Source: Negativicutes bacterium (GTDB lineage Bacteria; Bacillota_C; Negativicutes; Sporomusales_B; JARLHX01). Taken from it: a DNA stretch of 64,000 bases. The number at the start of each line of letters is the position of its first letter. Position 1 is the stretch's first letter. The stretch spans positions 1 through 64,000 of the forward strand of contig JARLHX010000223.1 in assembly GCA_031292035.1 (NCBI GenBank), in the 5' to 3' direction. The notes below the pieces were generated by a model. It was given only the letters and a program-made list of their open reading frames with translations. It was not told the DNA's origin and did not search any database. A program made the translations under genes and the position numbers. Below are positions 18,676 through 28,399 of the stretch, piece after piece.

Positions 18676-21600
18676 TTAGTTGGAGCTTATCGCGTCAGCC
18701 GGCAGGTTCACGCCCTTGCCGACCACGGTCAGAAGCGGCGATCCTTGCTCGCTAAAGTCTGTCGCCCCGGCGGTGAAAACCGCCGACGGCCAGCGGGCGC
18801 CGCCGGCCTGAGCCGATCCCCCGGCCTGCTGACGCATCGTCTGCGCCGAGGTCAGCGGCTGGGCAAGCGGATTGGCGGCAGTGTAGATAAAGCCGCTGCC
18901 GCTGTCCGGCACCGCGTCGCCGTAGCTTGTGCCCCACAGCACGAAATCGCTCGCCAGACCGCCTCTGGTGTCATAGCTCAGTTCGCCGCTTTCATTGACC
19001 GCGTTGAGCACTCTGATCCGGTCCGGAGTATCGTTCGCCGAGTGTCTGGTATAGAACGTGTAGGCGTCAGCCGAATAAATCTTCTGCTGGGTCGCGTACA
19101 CCAGGTAGCGCCCGCCGGCCTCAATGGCCCGGGGTCCGAAAAAGTTGATGAACTCGCCGCCGCAGACGACAGTGACATTTCCGCCGGCGACGATTCGCGG
19201 AGTGTAGTCGTAGTAGCCGACGGTGGTACCGCTGCTAGAGTTGGCACCGCTGTAGGCCTGAGCGTCGTCGATAGTCAGGTTGCCGGAAACTTTGATGGTG
19301 ATGTCGCCGCCGGCGAAAATGGTCCGGGCCGTGCCATTGCCATAATTGTTGACAGCCATTTCGGCGCTGGAAGTACCATTCAGCGTGTTGTCCAGCGTGA
19401 TCGAACCGGTCGCCGCTATGGCGCCGGAGCTGCCCCCCCAAGCAAGCCCTGTCGCCACCAGATTGCCTTGTACGGTGAGATCCCGGTCTGGTGAATTTAC
19501 TCCGCTGTATCCCGCGGGATAGCCGGCGGGAACGGCGACAGTGTAAATCAGGTCGCCGGACGCGATGGCTCTTGCAGGCGTGGCAACATTCGCAATGGAA
19601 GTATCACTAATAGTCGGAGCAGTCACCGTATTAAACCCGGTGCCGCCGCTCCAGAAATACAACGTATCCTTGTACAGATCATAGGAGGAACTGACCGAGC
19701 AATAGATGGAGTTGGCCCTGAAGTCAGGATTGCCCGCCACAGCCAGGATCAGACTGGGTCCGCCGACAGTGCCCTGGGATGTTGCCGACAAAAGATCGGG
19801 AACGAGGATGTAATAGTCGCCGGCCGCGTCGTAAGTGACCCCGGTGAATGTCTTACTGGTGCCGAACGCTTCCACCGTCAGGCCGTAGCCGCCGTTCACC
19901 ACGGTTCCGTCTATTGCGTCCGTGGGTGTAAAGCTGTACTGCCAGCGGAGGTAGGGGAAAGCCTTACCGTCGAGCGCTCCCCAGGTTCCGGTCAGATCCC
20001 AGCCAGCGTAGTTGGCGGCTGACTTCATCCCCGCCGAAGTCAGTCCCTGGACATTGGTGCTTGTTCCCAGGTCGGAGCCGATTCCGCTTGTCTGCCCTGC
20101 AGCGTCGGTATTCCAAATGGCGTTCGTTACGGTACCGCTGATCGCGTTGGTCCCGATCAGGCCGCCGGCATTGCTGTTCGTACCGCTGCTGCTCACCGCG
20201 CTGACGCTGTAGGAGGTGCCGAGGCTGCCCAGATTGTTGCCCACAAGACCGCCGACATTGCTGGTGGCGCCGCTGCTGTTCACCCCGGCGAATGCGAAGG
20301 AATCGATGATGCTGCCGCCGGCGTCGTTTTGTCCCGCCAGGCCCCCAGCATTACTGTTCGCACCGCTGCTGCTCACCGCGCTGACGCTGTAGGAGGTTTT
20401 GATTGTTCCGGCGTTTTCCCCCGCCAGGCCGCCAACGTTGCTGCCGCTGCCGCCGGCCGTCACCGCTCCGGTATTGTAGGAGGTCGCGACCGTGCCGGCA
20501 TTATAGCCGGCCAGGCCGCCGACATCGCTGCTTCCGGCGCCGTCAGCCGTCACCGCTCCGGTATTGTAGGAGGTCGCTATGCTGCCGCCGCTGGCGTTTT
20601 TCCCTGTCAGGCCGCCGGCGTAGCTATAGACGGCGCCGACGTTCGCGACCTTGACCACGCCGGTATTGTAGGAGCTGGCGATGCTGCCGCTGTTTTGTCC
20701 CGCCAGGCCCCCGGCGTAGCTGCCGTCGCCGCTGGCCGTCACCGCGCCGCTATTGTAGGAGCTGGCGATGCTGCCGCTGTTTTGTCCCGCCAGGCCCCCG
20801 GCATAGCTGCCGCTGCCGCTGGCCGTCACCACGGCTTTGGAGTAGGAGCTGGCGATGCTGCCGCTCGTTTGTCCCGCCAGACCGCCTGCATAGCTGCTAG
20901 CGCCACTGGCTGTCACCGCGCTGCCGCTGTCGGCGTAGCTGTTGGTGATGGCGGCCTTGTTCAGCCCCACCAGGCCGCCGGCGATGCTGCCGGCGTTATT
21001 GGCGGTGACGGTGACAGTGGCTTTGGAGTAGGATCCGTCGATGCCGCCGCTGTCGCTTTCCCCCACCAGGCCGCCCAGCACCGCGTTGTCGCCGTTGCCG
21101 ACCACCGCCCCGGTGAAGTAGGAACCGCTGATGGCGGTGGTGGCGCTGCTGCTGTTCAGCCCCGCCAGGCCGCCGGCGATGGCGCCCGTCCCGCTGGCCG
21201 TCACCGTGGCGGCGGAGTAGGAAGCGCTGATGACGCCAGCGTTTTGCCCCGCCAGGCCGCCCGCGTGGCCGGCGTTGCCGCTGGCCATCACCGTGCCTGT
21301 GGTGTAGCTGTTGGCGATGGTGCCGCTGCTATATCCGGCCAGACCGCCGACATAGCCTCCGGCATAGCTGCCGCTCACATTGCCGGACAGCGAGACATTG
21401 GCGAACGTGCCGCCGTTGTAGCCCACCAGGCCGCCGACATACTGATTGCTGGCCCCGCCGACCACCGTCACCGCGGTCAGGTTGACATTGCTGATCTTCG
21501 CGCCGGCGCCGGTGTAGCCGAACAGGCCGATACTGGCCTGCGTGGAGTTTTCAATATCCAGTCCGCTGATGGTATAACCGTTGCCGATCAGGGTGCCGGT

Positions 21601-24600
21601 AAAGGCGCTGCTGCTGGTGCCGATCGGCGTCCAGTTGTCGCCGGTCAGATCGATATTAGCCAGGAGAAGATAGGTGGCGCCAAGGTTGCTGCTGATGTTC
21701 TCCAGTTGGGCGGCATTCAGGATCAGGTAGCCGCTCGTGGTGGACCAGACCAGAATAGGCTGACCGCCGGACATCATCCAGGTATTGGTAAAGTCCCAAT
21801 TGGCGTAGGCCGTATTGGTCTTGTCGCCCAGTTGGGTGCTGTCCAGTCCGGTCGCTCCGGTCGTGGTGCCGCTGCCGATCCCCGGCAGACTCGCGGCAAC
21901 AGTGATGTTCCAGACCGAATCAGTCACCGTGCCGTTATTGGCCCCCACCAGGGCCCCCGCCGCGGCCCCGGTCACGCTGCCGGCGCCGCTGTAGGAAGTT
22001 TTGATGGTGCCGGTGTTGAGACCCACCAGGCCCCCCACCGTATCGGCTGAGCCGGTGCCGCTCACCGTGCCACCTAAATAAGAGATGTCGGTAACGGTCC
22101 CGGTGTTGGTCCCCGCCAGGCCGCCCACCGCGCCGCTGCCGGTCACTGTGCTGTCGGTGAAGGAAGTCTGCACCGTGCCGGCGTTGGTGCCCACCAGGCC
22201 GCCCACCGACCCGGCGCCGCTCACCGTGTCGATGGCGTAGGTGTTGTAGACGGTGCTGCCGGCGGCATTATAGCCTACCAGGCCACCGACATTGCTGGCC
22301 GCACCGCCGCTGACGCTGGCGGTGGTCAAGCCGATGTCGTGGATGGTCGCGCCCGAGCCGGTATAGCCAAACAGGCTGGCGACATCCCCCGTCGCGCCGG
22401 TGATCGTCAGCCCGTTGATTTGATAGTCGTTGCCGTTAAACGTGCCTGTAAAGGGAGTCGTCGAGCTGCCGACAGCCGCGAAGCCGACCAGTGGCGCCAT
22501 ATTGTAGCCGGTCATATCGATGTTGCCGGCTAAAGAGTAGGTCGCCCCCAGGTTCATGGCCATCAGTTGGAGCTGATGGGCGTTGGTGACGGTGTTGCTG
22601 TATTCCGACCGCAGGAAAGGATAGGTATAGCCGTCGATCATATACCAGGTGTTGGTGAAATCCAAGCCGGTGTAACTGGACTGCGTCACCATCTGCGCTG
22701 TTGTCAGGCCGGTGACATTGGCGAGGGTGCCGAGGCTGGAGCCGACGCCGGTGGCTCCGGCTGCATCGGTGTTCCAATAGGCGTTGGCGACCGTTCTGCT
22801 GGCTGCAACGTTACCCGCCAGGCCGCCCACATGGTTGGTGTTGCTGCCCGCGCCGGTCGTCACCTTTATCGCGCCGGCGCTGTAGGCGCCGGAAACATTG
22901 GCGGAGACATTGCCAATCAAGCCGCCCACATAGTTGGTGAACGTGCCGCCGGTGCTGCCGGACAAGTCCAGCGTCGCCGCCCCCGTACTGTAGGAGTTGG
23001 CGGTGGAGCCGGTGCTGGTGATGGAGTCGTAGCCCATCAAGCCGCCCACATAGTTGTTATAGATGCCGGCGCTGCCGGTCACGTTCAGCGTCGCCGTCCC
23101 GGTGCTGTAGTTGCCGGTAGTGGAGCCAGTGGTGCCGGTATTGTAGCCCATCAAGCCGCCCACATAATTGTTAAAGGTACCGGCGCTGCTGTTCAGCGTG
23201 ACCTTCACCGCCCCGCTGCTGTAGTTGCCGGTAGTGGAGCCGGTGGTTCCGGCACTGTACCCTTCAAACCCGCCCACATAGAGAGCGTTAGCGGTGCTGG
23301 TGCTGCCGCTGGTGATGGTTGCGGTTACAGCGCCTGTATTGTAAGAATTGGAAGTGACGGCTCTGTATCCCTGGCCGGCCAAGCCGCCTTCATACACGCT
23401 GAAGCCGCTGGTGGTCGCCGGTATATTCGCGGTTACCGTTACTGCTCCCGTGTTGTAGGAATTGGCAATAGAGGTGGCGATATAGCCCCCCAGGCCCCCG
23501 ATTTGGTACGCGCCGCAACCTGTGAAAATTCCTGTAACCGCCCCGGTATTGTGGGACTGGCTGACGGCAGCGGATTTTCCCGCCAGACCGCCGACATAAC
23601 TGCTGTTGGAACTGGTATCCGTCACCACCCCGCTGTTGGAGGAGCCGGTAATGATGCCGAGGATCTGACCGCCCACGCCGCCGACGTAGTTGGTCCCGAT
23701 GCCGCTATAGCTGATCGCGCCGCTGTTGCTGGAATTGATGATATTTCCGTTAGTAACGACATAGCCTGCCACGCCGCCGACATTGCTGGTCGAGGTACTG
23801 GCGGTGGTGTTGCCGGCCGTTACCGTCGCGGCGTTGCGGGAGCCGGTGACGGAGACCGAAGCGTCCCCTACATATCCGACCAGGCCGCCGATATAGCTGG
23901 CGCTGGTGCTGGCGTTGGTGTTGGTGCCGACTACCGTCGCGGCGGCGGTGGTGTAGGAGTTAACGATGCCGTAGCCGAAGGAGTCACCGCCCACCAGGCC
24001 ACCGGCAGCGCTGCCGCCGACGTTGTCCGTCACCGCCCCGCCAAAATAGCTGTTGCTGACGGTGTCGAGGTTGACACCCACCAGGCCGCCGATGCCACCG
24101 CTGTTCGCGATGGCCATGCTGCCGATGAATACGCCGTTGTTGCCTGTCACCGTGGCGGTGGAATAGGAGTTGTCGATGCCGCCGTAGGTGTTTTTCCCCA
24201 CCAGGCCGCCGAGTGCGACGGTATTGCTGCCGAACGCAGTGTCGGTCACCGTGCCGGTAGAAGAGGAATTGCTGATGGCGATGAATTGGGCGCTGCTGTC
24301 GGTCCCCACCAGTCCGCCGGCCTGGGTGCCGGTGGCGGTGGCCGTCACGTCGGCGGCGGAGCTGCTGCCTGTGATGAGGCCGGCGCTGCCGGTGTTGTCG
24401 CCCACCAGCCCGCCCACCGAAGCGGTGATGCTGGCGGAGCCGCCGCCGCTGACGCTGCCGGCAACCGAATCATTGCTGAAAACGGTGTTGTTGGCGTAGC
24501 CCGCCAGGCCGCCGACATACTGGTTGGTGCCGGCCGTGCCGGTGATATTGACCCCGCTCAGGCTAAGGCCGCTGATCGCTGCGCCGTTGGTATAGCCGAA

Positions 24601-27015
24601 CAGACCGATGGCCGGCAGGCTCGAGCCGGAGATCGTCAGGCCGCTGATGGTGTGGCTGTCGCCGTAAAGAATGCCGGAAAAGACGCTGGTGGATGACGTG
24701 CCCAGCGGCGCCCAGGTGCCGGTCAGAGCGAGGTCGTTGCCGAGGAAGTAGGTCCCGGCCAGGTTGGTGCCGATGCTCAGCAAATCGTTGACGGTGGTGA
24801 TGACCAGGCCGGTGTTGTTGCCCCAGCGCAGCAGCAGTTGGCCGCCGTCGCTGACCCGCCAGGTATTGGTCAAATCCCAACCGGCGGTTGTCGCCTGAGT
24901 GGCAATATTGGCGCCTGACAGCGAGTTAGTAACCGTGCCGCCGCCGGTCCCCACCAGGGCTGCCACATTGCCGCTGCCGCTCACCGTGCCGGAGCTGTAG
25001 GAAGTGGTGATGGCGCCGCTGTTTTTGCCTGCCAGACCGCCGACGTTATCGGCCGTTCCGGTGCCGCGCGCCGTGCCGAGCAGCGAGAAATAGCTGGTTG
25101 TGATGCTGCCGGTGGCGGCGTTGTAGCCGGCCAGTCCGCCGACATTACCGCTGCCGCTGACAGCGGCCAGGGCGAAGGAGGTCGTGATGCCGCCGGCGTT
25201 GTAACCGGCGATGCCGCCGGTGTCGGCCCCGGCCGCGCTATCGCTCACACTGCCGCCAAGGACATAGGTGTTAGCGACGGTGCCGGCGTTGTAGCCCACC
25301 AGGGCGCCGACATAGCTGTTGCCTGTGCCCCCGCTGACGCTGACGTTGGTCAGGCCGACATCGTGGATGGACGAGCCCGCGCCGATGTAGCCGAACAGGC
25401 CGACATCGGCCGAGCCGATGTAATTGCTGATCGTCAGATTACGAATGGTATAGTCGTTGCCGTTGAAGCTGCCGGTAAAGGCGCTGACGCTGCTGCCGAC
25501 AGGCACGAAGCCAACTGTCGGCGCCATCCTGTAGCTCGCCATGTCGAGATTGCCGGCTAGGGTGTAGCTGGCCGTCGGGTCCATCGCCATAAGCTGCAAC
25601 TGGTGGGAGTTTCGGATGGTGGTGCTGTACTCCCACCGCAGGAAGGGGGTGGTGTAGCCGTCGATCATGTACCACATGCTGCCGCCGCCGGCGCCGGTGC
25701 CGCTGATGTCCCAGTCGGCGTAATTCGCCGCCTTCACCATCTGGGCCGACGTCAGGCCGGTGGCCGCGACATTGCCGCTGCCGGCGTTGGTGCCGACGGC
25801 GTAGGCTTGCCCGGATTTATCGGTGTTCCAGTAGGAGCCGGTAATGGCGGAGGTGGCCGTCAGGTACCCGGCCAAACCGCCGGTGTGGGTTGCGCCGCCG
25901 GGGTAGCCGATGCTGCCGGCGCTGTAGCTGTTGGGGATACTTATGTTCGTGCCGTAGCCCACCAGACCGCCGAGGTAAACCACTATTGAAGTAGTTGAGC
26001 CGTCGCTGGAGCTGACGGCGCTGGTGCTGTAGCTGTTGGTGATTTTGGTGCCGACGCCGCTGGAGGAGTCATAGCCCACCAGGCCGCCGCCCCTCCAGAG
26101 TAGGCCGCTCACCGTCCCGGCGCTGTAATCCTGATCCAGGATCGAGTCGGTAGTCTGGCCCACCAGACCGCCGGCATATGTGTTTTGACCGCCCACAACA
26201 GCGGCGGTGCTGTAGCTGTCACTGATTTTGGAAGTGGTCAGGGTACCCACCAGGCCACCGGTATTGCCACCACCGTTCACGGTGCCGGTGACATAGCTGT
26301 TGTCGATGAGGCTGTTGGTGGCCGTACCGGCGATGCCGCCATCGGACGCATTGACATCGACTAGGCCGAGGTTGCGGACAATCGCTTTAGTGATGCTGCT
26401 GAAAAGACCTGTCTTCAGGTTGCTGATGGTATGACCGTTGCCATCCAGTATGCCTTGAAAGTTCTCATATGGATTTGAATAGCTACTGCCGTTAATATCG
26501 TTGCCAAGGGCATACACGCCGATTGTCGATGCCGTTGATAGCTTCTGCAAGTCGGCGTCGTTGTTGACCAGCATGTAGGAGGTCAGGCTGCCGTTGGTGA
26601 CCTTGGAACTGTACGGGCTGGTTATGGTTCCCGTCCCGGCGGTGGCCGCCGTGGTGGCTGTGCCGGTCCAGGTGGTTATGGTCGCCGCATCGGTGTAGCT
26701 GGCCGGGTTGTAGTAGATGGACACCTTGTTGCCTGTGCCGCTGCCGCCGGTCAGACTGACGGCGGCCCCCAGAGTTACCGTCCCGGTGTCGGAGCCGGTG
26801 TTGTCGGCCCGCAGCACGAGATTGCCGCCACCGGTGCCGGTGATGGTGGCATTGGTGGCGATATTGCGGTAGGCGCTCAGCGTCAGGGTGGTTGGACTCG
26901 CCCAGGTTATTGCGTCATTAACGAAAATATCGCCGTTGGTGCCTGTCGCGCCCATGCTCGATAGGATGGTGACATTGCCCCCGGCGAGGTTTGTGTCAAG
27001 CGTAGCCGCTGTCAT
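18676..27015 (-). CDS. TpsA exoprotein, main part with GLUG repeats (after frameshift)
   Basis: This frame encodes the bulk of a giant filamentous haemagglutinin-like exoprotein, 2779 residues from the ATG at 27015. The frame is really the continuation of the gene starting at 28376: upstream of 27015 it encodes LKVGDSASVTTLAAKG and WLLDPADFTI, which normally follow GGQVETSGH. The body is made of GLUG repeats (GGLVGYN-type turns with SYSTGAV strands) arranged in five modules, each opening with a TYxLxxNIDM/GLFGY block and closing with a WDLTNTW-type strand. The C-terminal 420 residues (18676-19940) have no GLUG repeats and no visible membrane anchor. Confidence 0.85.
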   Translation of the reverse strand: MTAATLDTNLAGGNVTILSSMGATGTNGDIFVNDAITWASPTTLTLSAYRNIATNATITGTGGGNLVLRADNTGSDTGTVTLGAAVSLTGGSGTGNKVSIYYNPASYTDAATITTWTGTATTAATAGTGTITSPYSSKVTNGSLTSYMLVNNDADLQKLSTASTIGVYALGNDINGSSYSNPYENFQGILDGNGHTISNLKTGLFSSITKAIVRNLGLVDVNASDGGIAGTATNSLIDNSYVTGTVNGGGNTGGLVGTLTTSKISDSYSTAAVVGGQNTYAGGLVGQTTDSILDQDYSAGTVSGLLWRGGGLVGYDSSSGVGTKITNSYSTSAVSSSDGSTTSIVVYLGGLVGYGTNISIPNSYSAGSIGYPGGATHTGGLAGYLTATSAITGSYWNTDKSGQAYAVGTNAGSGNVAATGLTSAQMVKAANYADWDISGTGAGGGSMWYMIDGYTTPFLRWEYSTTIRNSHQLQLMAMDPTASYTLAGNLDMASYRMAPTVGFVPVGSSVSAFTGSFNGNDYTIRNLTISNYIGSADVGLFGYIGAGSSIHDVGLTNVSVSGGTGNSYVGALVGYNAGTVANTYVLGGSVSDSAAGADTGGIAGYNAGGITTSFALAAVSGSGNVGGLAGYNAATGSITTSYFSLLGTARGTGTADNVGGLAGKNSGAITTSYSSGTVSGSGNVAALVGTGGGTVTNSLSGANIATQATTAGWDLTNTWRVSDGGQLLLRWGNNTGLVITTVNDLLSIGTNLAGTYFLGNDLALTGTWAPLGTSSTSVFSGILYGDSHTISGLTISGSSLPAIGLFGYTNGAAISGLSLSGVNITGTAGTNQYVGGLAGYANNTVFSNDSVAGSVSGGGSASITASVGGLVGDNTGSAGLITGSSSAADVTATATGTQAGGLVGTDSSAQFIAISNSSSTGTVTDTAFGSNTVALGGLVGKNTYGGIDNSYSTATVTGNNGVFIGSMAIANSGGIGGLVGVNLDTVSNSYFGGAVTDNVGGSAAGGLVGGDSFGYGIVNSYTTAAATVVGTNTNASTSASYIGGLVGYVGDASVSVTGSRNAATVTAGNTTASTSTSNVGGVAGYVVTNGNIINSSNSGAISYSGIGTNYVGGVGGQILGIITGSSNSGVVTDTSSNSSYVGGLAGKSAAVSQSHNTGAVTGIFTGCGAYQIGGLGGYIATSIANSYNTGAVTVTANIPATTSGFSVYEGGLAGQGYRAVTSNSYNTGAVTATITSGSTSTANALYVGGFEGYSAGTTGSTTGNYSSGAVKVTLNSSAGTFNNYVGGLMGYNTGTTGSTTGNYSTGTATLNVTGSAGIYNNYVGGLMGYDSITSTGSTANSYSTGAATLDLSGSTGGTFTNYVGGLIGNVSANVSGAYSAGAIKVTTGAGSNTNHVGGLAGNVAASRTVANAYWNTDAAGATGVGSSLGTLANVTGLTTAQMVTQSSYTGLDFTNTWYMIDGYTYPFLRSEYSNTVTNAHQLQLMAMNLGATYSLAGNIDMTGYNMAPLVGFAAVGSSTTPFTGTFNGNDYQINGLTITGATGDVASLFGYTGSGATIHDIGLTTASVSGGAASNVGGLVGYNAAGSTVYNTYAIDTVSGAGSVGGLVGTNAGTVQTSFTDSTVTGSGAVGGLAGTNTGTVTDISYLGGTVSGTGSADTVGGLVGLNTGTIKTSYSGAGSVTGAAAGALVGANNGTVTDSVWNITVAASLPGIGSGTTTGATGLDSTQLGDKTNTAYANWDFTNTWMMSGGQPILVWSTTSGYLILNAAQLENISSNLGATYLLLANIDLTGDNWTPIGTSSSAFTGTLIGNGYTISGLDIENSTQASIGLFGYTGAGAKISNVNLTAVTVVGGASNQYVGGLVGYNGGTFANVSLSGNVSGSYAGGYVGGLAGYSSGTIANSYTTGTVMASGNAGHAGGLAGQNAGVISASYSAATVTASGTGAIAGGLAGLNSSSATTAISGSYFTGAVVGNGDNAVLGGLVGESDSGGIDGSYSKATVTVTANNAGSIAGGLVGLNKAAITNSYADSGSAVTASGASSYAGGLAGQTSGSIASSYSKAVVTASGSGSYAGGLAGQNSGSIASSYNSGAVTASGDGSYAGGLAGQNSGSIASSYNTGVVKVANVGAVYSYAGGLTGKNASGGSIATSYNTGAVTADGAGSSDVGGLAGYNAGTVATSYNTGAVTAGGSGSNVGGLAGENAGTIKTSYSVSAVSSSGANSNAGGLAGQNDAGGSIIDSFAFAGVNSSGATSNVGGLVGNNLGSLGTSYSVSAVSSSGTNSNAGGLIGTNAISGTVTNAIWNTDAAGQTSGIGSDLGTSTNVQGLTSAGMKSAANYAGWDLTGTWGALDGKAFPYLRWQYSFTPTDAIDGTVVNGGYGLTVEAFGTSKTFTGVTYDAAGDYYILVPDLLSATSQGTVGGPSLILAVAGNPDFRANSIYCSVSSSYDLYKDTLYFWSGGTGFNTVTAPTISDTSIANVATPARAIASGDLIYTVAVPAGYPAGYSGVNSPDRDLTVQGNLVATGLAWGGSSGAIAATGSITLDNTLNGTSSAEMAVNNYGNGTARTIFAGGDITIKVSGNLTIDDAQAYSGANSSSGTTVGYYDYTPRIVAGGNVTVVCGGEFINFFGPRAIEAGGRYLVYATQQKIYSADAYTFYTRHSANDTPDRIRVLNAVNESGELSYDTRGGLASDFVLWGTSYGDAVPDSGSGFIYTAANPLAQPLTSAQTMRQQAGGSAQAGGARWPSAVFTAGATDFSEQGSPLLTVVGKGVNLPADAISSN

Positions 27016-27095
27016 GTCGCCGCCCGAGGCCGCAATGGTGAAGTCGGCCGGGTCCAGCAGCCAGTTGCCGGCCGCGCCCTTGGCCGCCAGAGTGG

Positions 27096-28376
27096 TTACA
27101 CTGGCGCTGTCGCCGACTTTAAGGCTATGTGGCCCGAGGTCTCGACCTGGCCGCCGTTGCCGCCCACCGCGCCGCCGCGGGCGCTAATCTGTCCGTTAAA
27201 CACCGTTTTGTCATCGGCCCACACCGCCACCTTGCCGCCGTTGCCTTGAACAGTGGCGTCGGCGTTGATCGTCGCTCCGGCCGCTACCGTCGTCATGGTG
27301 GCGTTCTGCTCCGATCCCTGTCCCTGGAAGTTGCCGCCGATCAGAGCCGTGCCGCCGCCGGCGTAGCCTGACACGTCGACTTTGGCCCCGTCGGTCAGGG
27401 CTACCGTCTCGCCCAGCACCTTGACGGTGCCGCCGGTCTGCCCGAAGTCTTTGCTCGAAGCGTCGAGAGTGCCGCTGTTTGTTACAACGCCGCTGGTTCC
27501 CCCGTCGAGGCGGATGACGCCGCCCGTATTGTCGATGCTGCGAGCCTGAATGACGCCGCTGTTGTTGACCACCGTACGGGCCAGGGCGTTGGCCGCGCTG
27601 GCAGTCATGACGACCTGGCCGCCGTCGGCCTGGATAAGGTTATGGTTGGCGACGCTGGCGTCCACCGCCGACTGGTTCACGGCCAGACTTAAGAGGCCGT
27701 CGCCGGAGAAGTCCAGGGTGACGGCGCTGCCGGCCGCCAGGGCCACTGTGCCCTTCTGGGCGCCGATGACGCCGTCGTTGGCCACCTGGGATCCCAGCAG
27801 GGCGACGTAGCCGCCGCTTGCGGCGGTGATGGTCCCTTGGTTGGTCACACTGCCGCCGCTGCCGCTGAAGGTATAGTTGCCGCTCAGAAAATCGCTGTCG
27901 GATAAACCTAGGGTCGAGGCCACCAGCCCGCCGACGTTGACCGAGGCTCCCTTGGCGAACAAGATGCCATTGGGGTTGATGAGAAATACCTGGCCGTTGG
28001 CGTTCAGGTGACCGTAAATGCCTGACGCGTCGCTTCCCAGCACCCGGTTGAGGGCGATGGAGCTTGAGCCGGGCTGGATGAAATTGACCGTTTCGCCGCT
28101 GGCGATAGAGAAGCTTTGCCAGTTGATGCCCAGTTTGTTGGTATACTGGTTAATAGTCATAGTATTGCCGCTCTGGCTGATGGTGCCGCTGCCGGTGGTC
28201 ACCTGGCCGCCGGTCGGGTTGGCGCAGCCGATGCCCATCGAGCTGAGCATGATTCCCGCCGCCATGAGCGGCGGCAATATGGCTTTGGCCGCTCTTTTCA
28301 GAGTAGTCATCCCTTGCCCGGTTTGTGGCCGGCATGGTTTGCTGCGCTCCCAGTCGCGTCGCCACTTTCTCTGCAT
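27096..28376 (-). CDS. TpsA exoprotein, N-terminal secretion domain (before frameshift)
   Basis: The amino-terminal part of the same exoprotein. A long basic signal region (MQRKWRRDWER, hydrophobic core near 35-52) precedes the TPS domain, with VNFIQPG, ALNRVLG and the hallmark INPNGILFAKG, the parts recognised by the TpsB transporter. The start at 28376 follows AGGAGG. The frame stops at 27096 just after GGQVETSGHIALK. Adding one base in the TTT at 27118-27120, or a -1 shift there, restores a continuous protein of about 3,230 residues. As read, the product would be a free secretion domain of 426 residues. Confidence 0.85.
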   Translation of the reverse strand: MQRKWRRDWERSKPCRPQTGQGMTTLKRAAKAILPPLMAAGIMLSSMGIGCANPTGGQVTTGSGTISQSGNTMTINQYTNKLGINWQSFSIASGETVNFIQPGSSSIALNRVLGSDASGIYGHLNANGQVFLINPNGILFAKGASVNVGGLVASTLGLSDSDFLSGNYTFSGSGGSVTNQGTITAASGGYVALLGSQVANDGVIGAQKGTVALAAGSAVTLDFSGDGLLSLAVNQSAVDASVANHNLIQADGGQVVMTASAANALARTVVNNSGVIQARSIDNTGGVIRLDGGTSGVVTNSGTLDASSKDFGQTGGTVKVLGETVALTDGAKVDVSGYAGGGTALIGGNFQGQGSEQNATMTTVAAGATINADATVQGNGGKVAVWADDKTVFNGQISARGGAVGGNGGQVETSGHIALKSATAPV

Positions 28377-28399
28377 GTTTTTGTCCTCCTTGCGAAAAA

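Noticed and set aside
20329..24696. Very long plus-strand frames (573 and 709 residues at 20329-22050 and 22567-24696)
   Set aside because: They are antisense shadows of the GC-rich, highly repetitive GLUG-coding strand. They have no ribosome sites, and their composition (A, G, H and R rich) mirrors the repeat codons.
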